Both the position numbers and the translations under genes were made by a program. The notes under the pieces were generated by a model, which was given only the letters and a program-made list of their open reading frames with translations, had not been told where the DNA came from and ran no database searches. Shown here piece by piece: positions 4,969 through 5,249 of a stretch of DNA of 5,249 nucleotides. The DNA is from JAABSQ01 sp041642315 (GTDB lineage Bacteria > Desulfobacterota > Desulfobacteria > Desulfobacterales > Desulfococcaceae). Location: contig JBEPWQ010000286.1 in the NCBI GenBank assembly GCA_041642315.1, positions 1-5,249 on the forward strand, given 5' to 3'. The stretch's first letter is position 1; every line of letters begins with the position of its first letter.

Positions 4969-5249
4969 ATGGACATCTGGATCGACACCCTTCATCAGAC
5001 GGCCCGACTGCTGCTGCGGATCGGGCCGGTCATGTTTCTCAGCCTGATCGGGGTCGAGGTGCTGATGCAGCTGGGCCTGATGAAAAAGCTGGAGCCCCTG
5101 GGAAGGCCTCTTGCAAGGGTATCCAACCTCCCCTCGGAAAGCGCCCTGACCTTTCTGGCCGGAATCGGATCCCTGGTGGCGGCCCATACCATGACCGCCC
5201 AGTTTCATCAGGACGGCCGGGTCACCGGACGGGAGATGGTCGTGACCGG
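4969..5249 (+). CDS. Nucleoside-recognition (Gate) domain membrane protein, 5' part
   Basis: Only the first 93 codons are present; the frame is open to the window edge. The ATG at 4969 directly follows an in-frame TAA (4966-4968), so no earlier start is possible. The SD is weak (GGCGGA, 4957-4962, 6-nt spacer). A first hydrophobic helix spans about residues 14-38 (LLLRIGPVMFLSLIGVEVLM). A basic loop, KKLEPLGRPLARVSNLPSES (39-58), leads into a second helix (about 59-72). The pattern NLPSES-x-x-x-FLA, then a small-residue stretch, MTAQFHQDGRVTGREM (75-90), matches Gate-domain 'nucleoside recognition' proteins, in which LPSE, a short F-x-x-G-x-x-S/T-x-R-E segment and an LNxFP-like motif recur. 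The family is related to spore maturation and nucleoside transporter gate domains and its substrates are mostly unknown. It has its own promoter candidate and is probably not part of the preceding operon. Confidence 0.8.
   Translation, partial: MDIWIDTLHQTARLLLRIGPVMFLSLIGVEVLMQLGLMKKLEPLGRPLARVSNLPSESALTFLAGIGSLVAAHTMTAQFHQDGRVTGREMVVT

Overview
The window reads like a chromosomal stretch from a moderately GC-rich Gram-negative bacterium. Purine-rich Shine-Dalgarno (SD) sequences, GTG and TTG starts, and the mix of a DUF3618/YqjE-type membrane module with a Gate-domain nucleoside-recognition protein would fit a deltaproteobacterium (Desulfobacterota). That placement is an inference from gene content, not from a marker gene. 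Nothing indicates a phage, plasmid, IS element or CRISPR array.

Left part (1-636). Bases 1-62 hold nothing I can assign. A single cold-shock protein gene lies on the minus strand (129-329), with a strong intrinsic terminator behind it (63-102). Its leader is about 120 nt long and contains a second terminator-like hairpin plus T-tracts (349-382) between the likely promoter (458-485) and the start codon. This suggests transcription attenuation of a csp mRNA. The roughly 300-bp gap to the next gene is a divergent promoter region.

Middle left (637-1684). A TTG-started, membrane-anchored M28-family metallopeptidase with an intact zinc site ends in its own terminator.

Centre (1786-4621). Four co-oriented genes, most with near-perfect SD sequences, look like one operon. 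They encode (i) a secreted protein with a 10-residue tandem repeat and a C-terminal beta-sandwich-like domain, (ii) a highly charged helical protein with a glycine-rich C-terminal membrane segment, (iii) a YqjE-like protein of the phage holin 3_6 family with two membrane helices, and (iv) a 387-residue DUF3618 protein with two separate membrane segments, joined by an LEA-like helical repeat. Genes iii and iv overlap by 25 nt. By analogy with the enterobacterial yqjCDEK locus this is probably an envelope or general-stress module of small membrane-anchored helical proteins. Its molecular role is not established. A long hairpin sits between genes ii and iii, and two hairpins follow gene iv.

Right part (4622-5249). 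An intergenic stretch of about 350 bp has no recognisable gene and ends in a TTGACA-type promoter candidate. It is followed by the 5' end of a membrane protein of the nucleoside-recognition (Gate) family, cut by the window edge.
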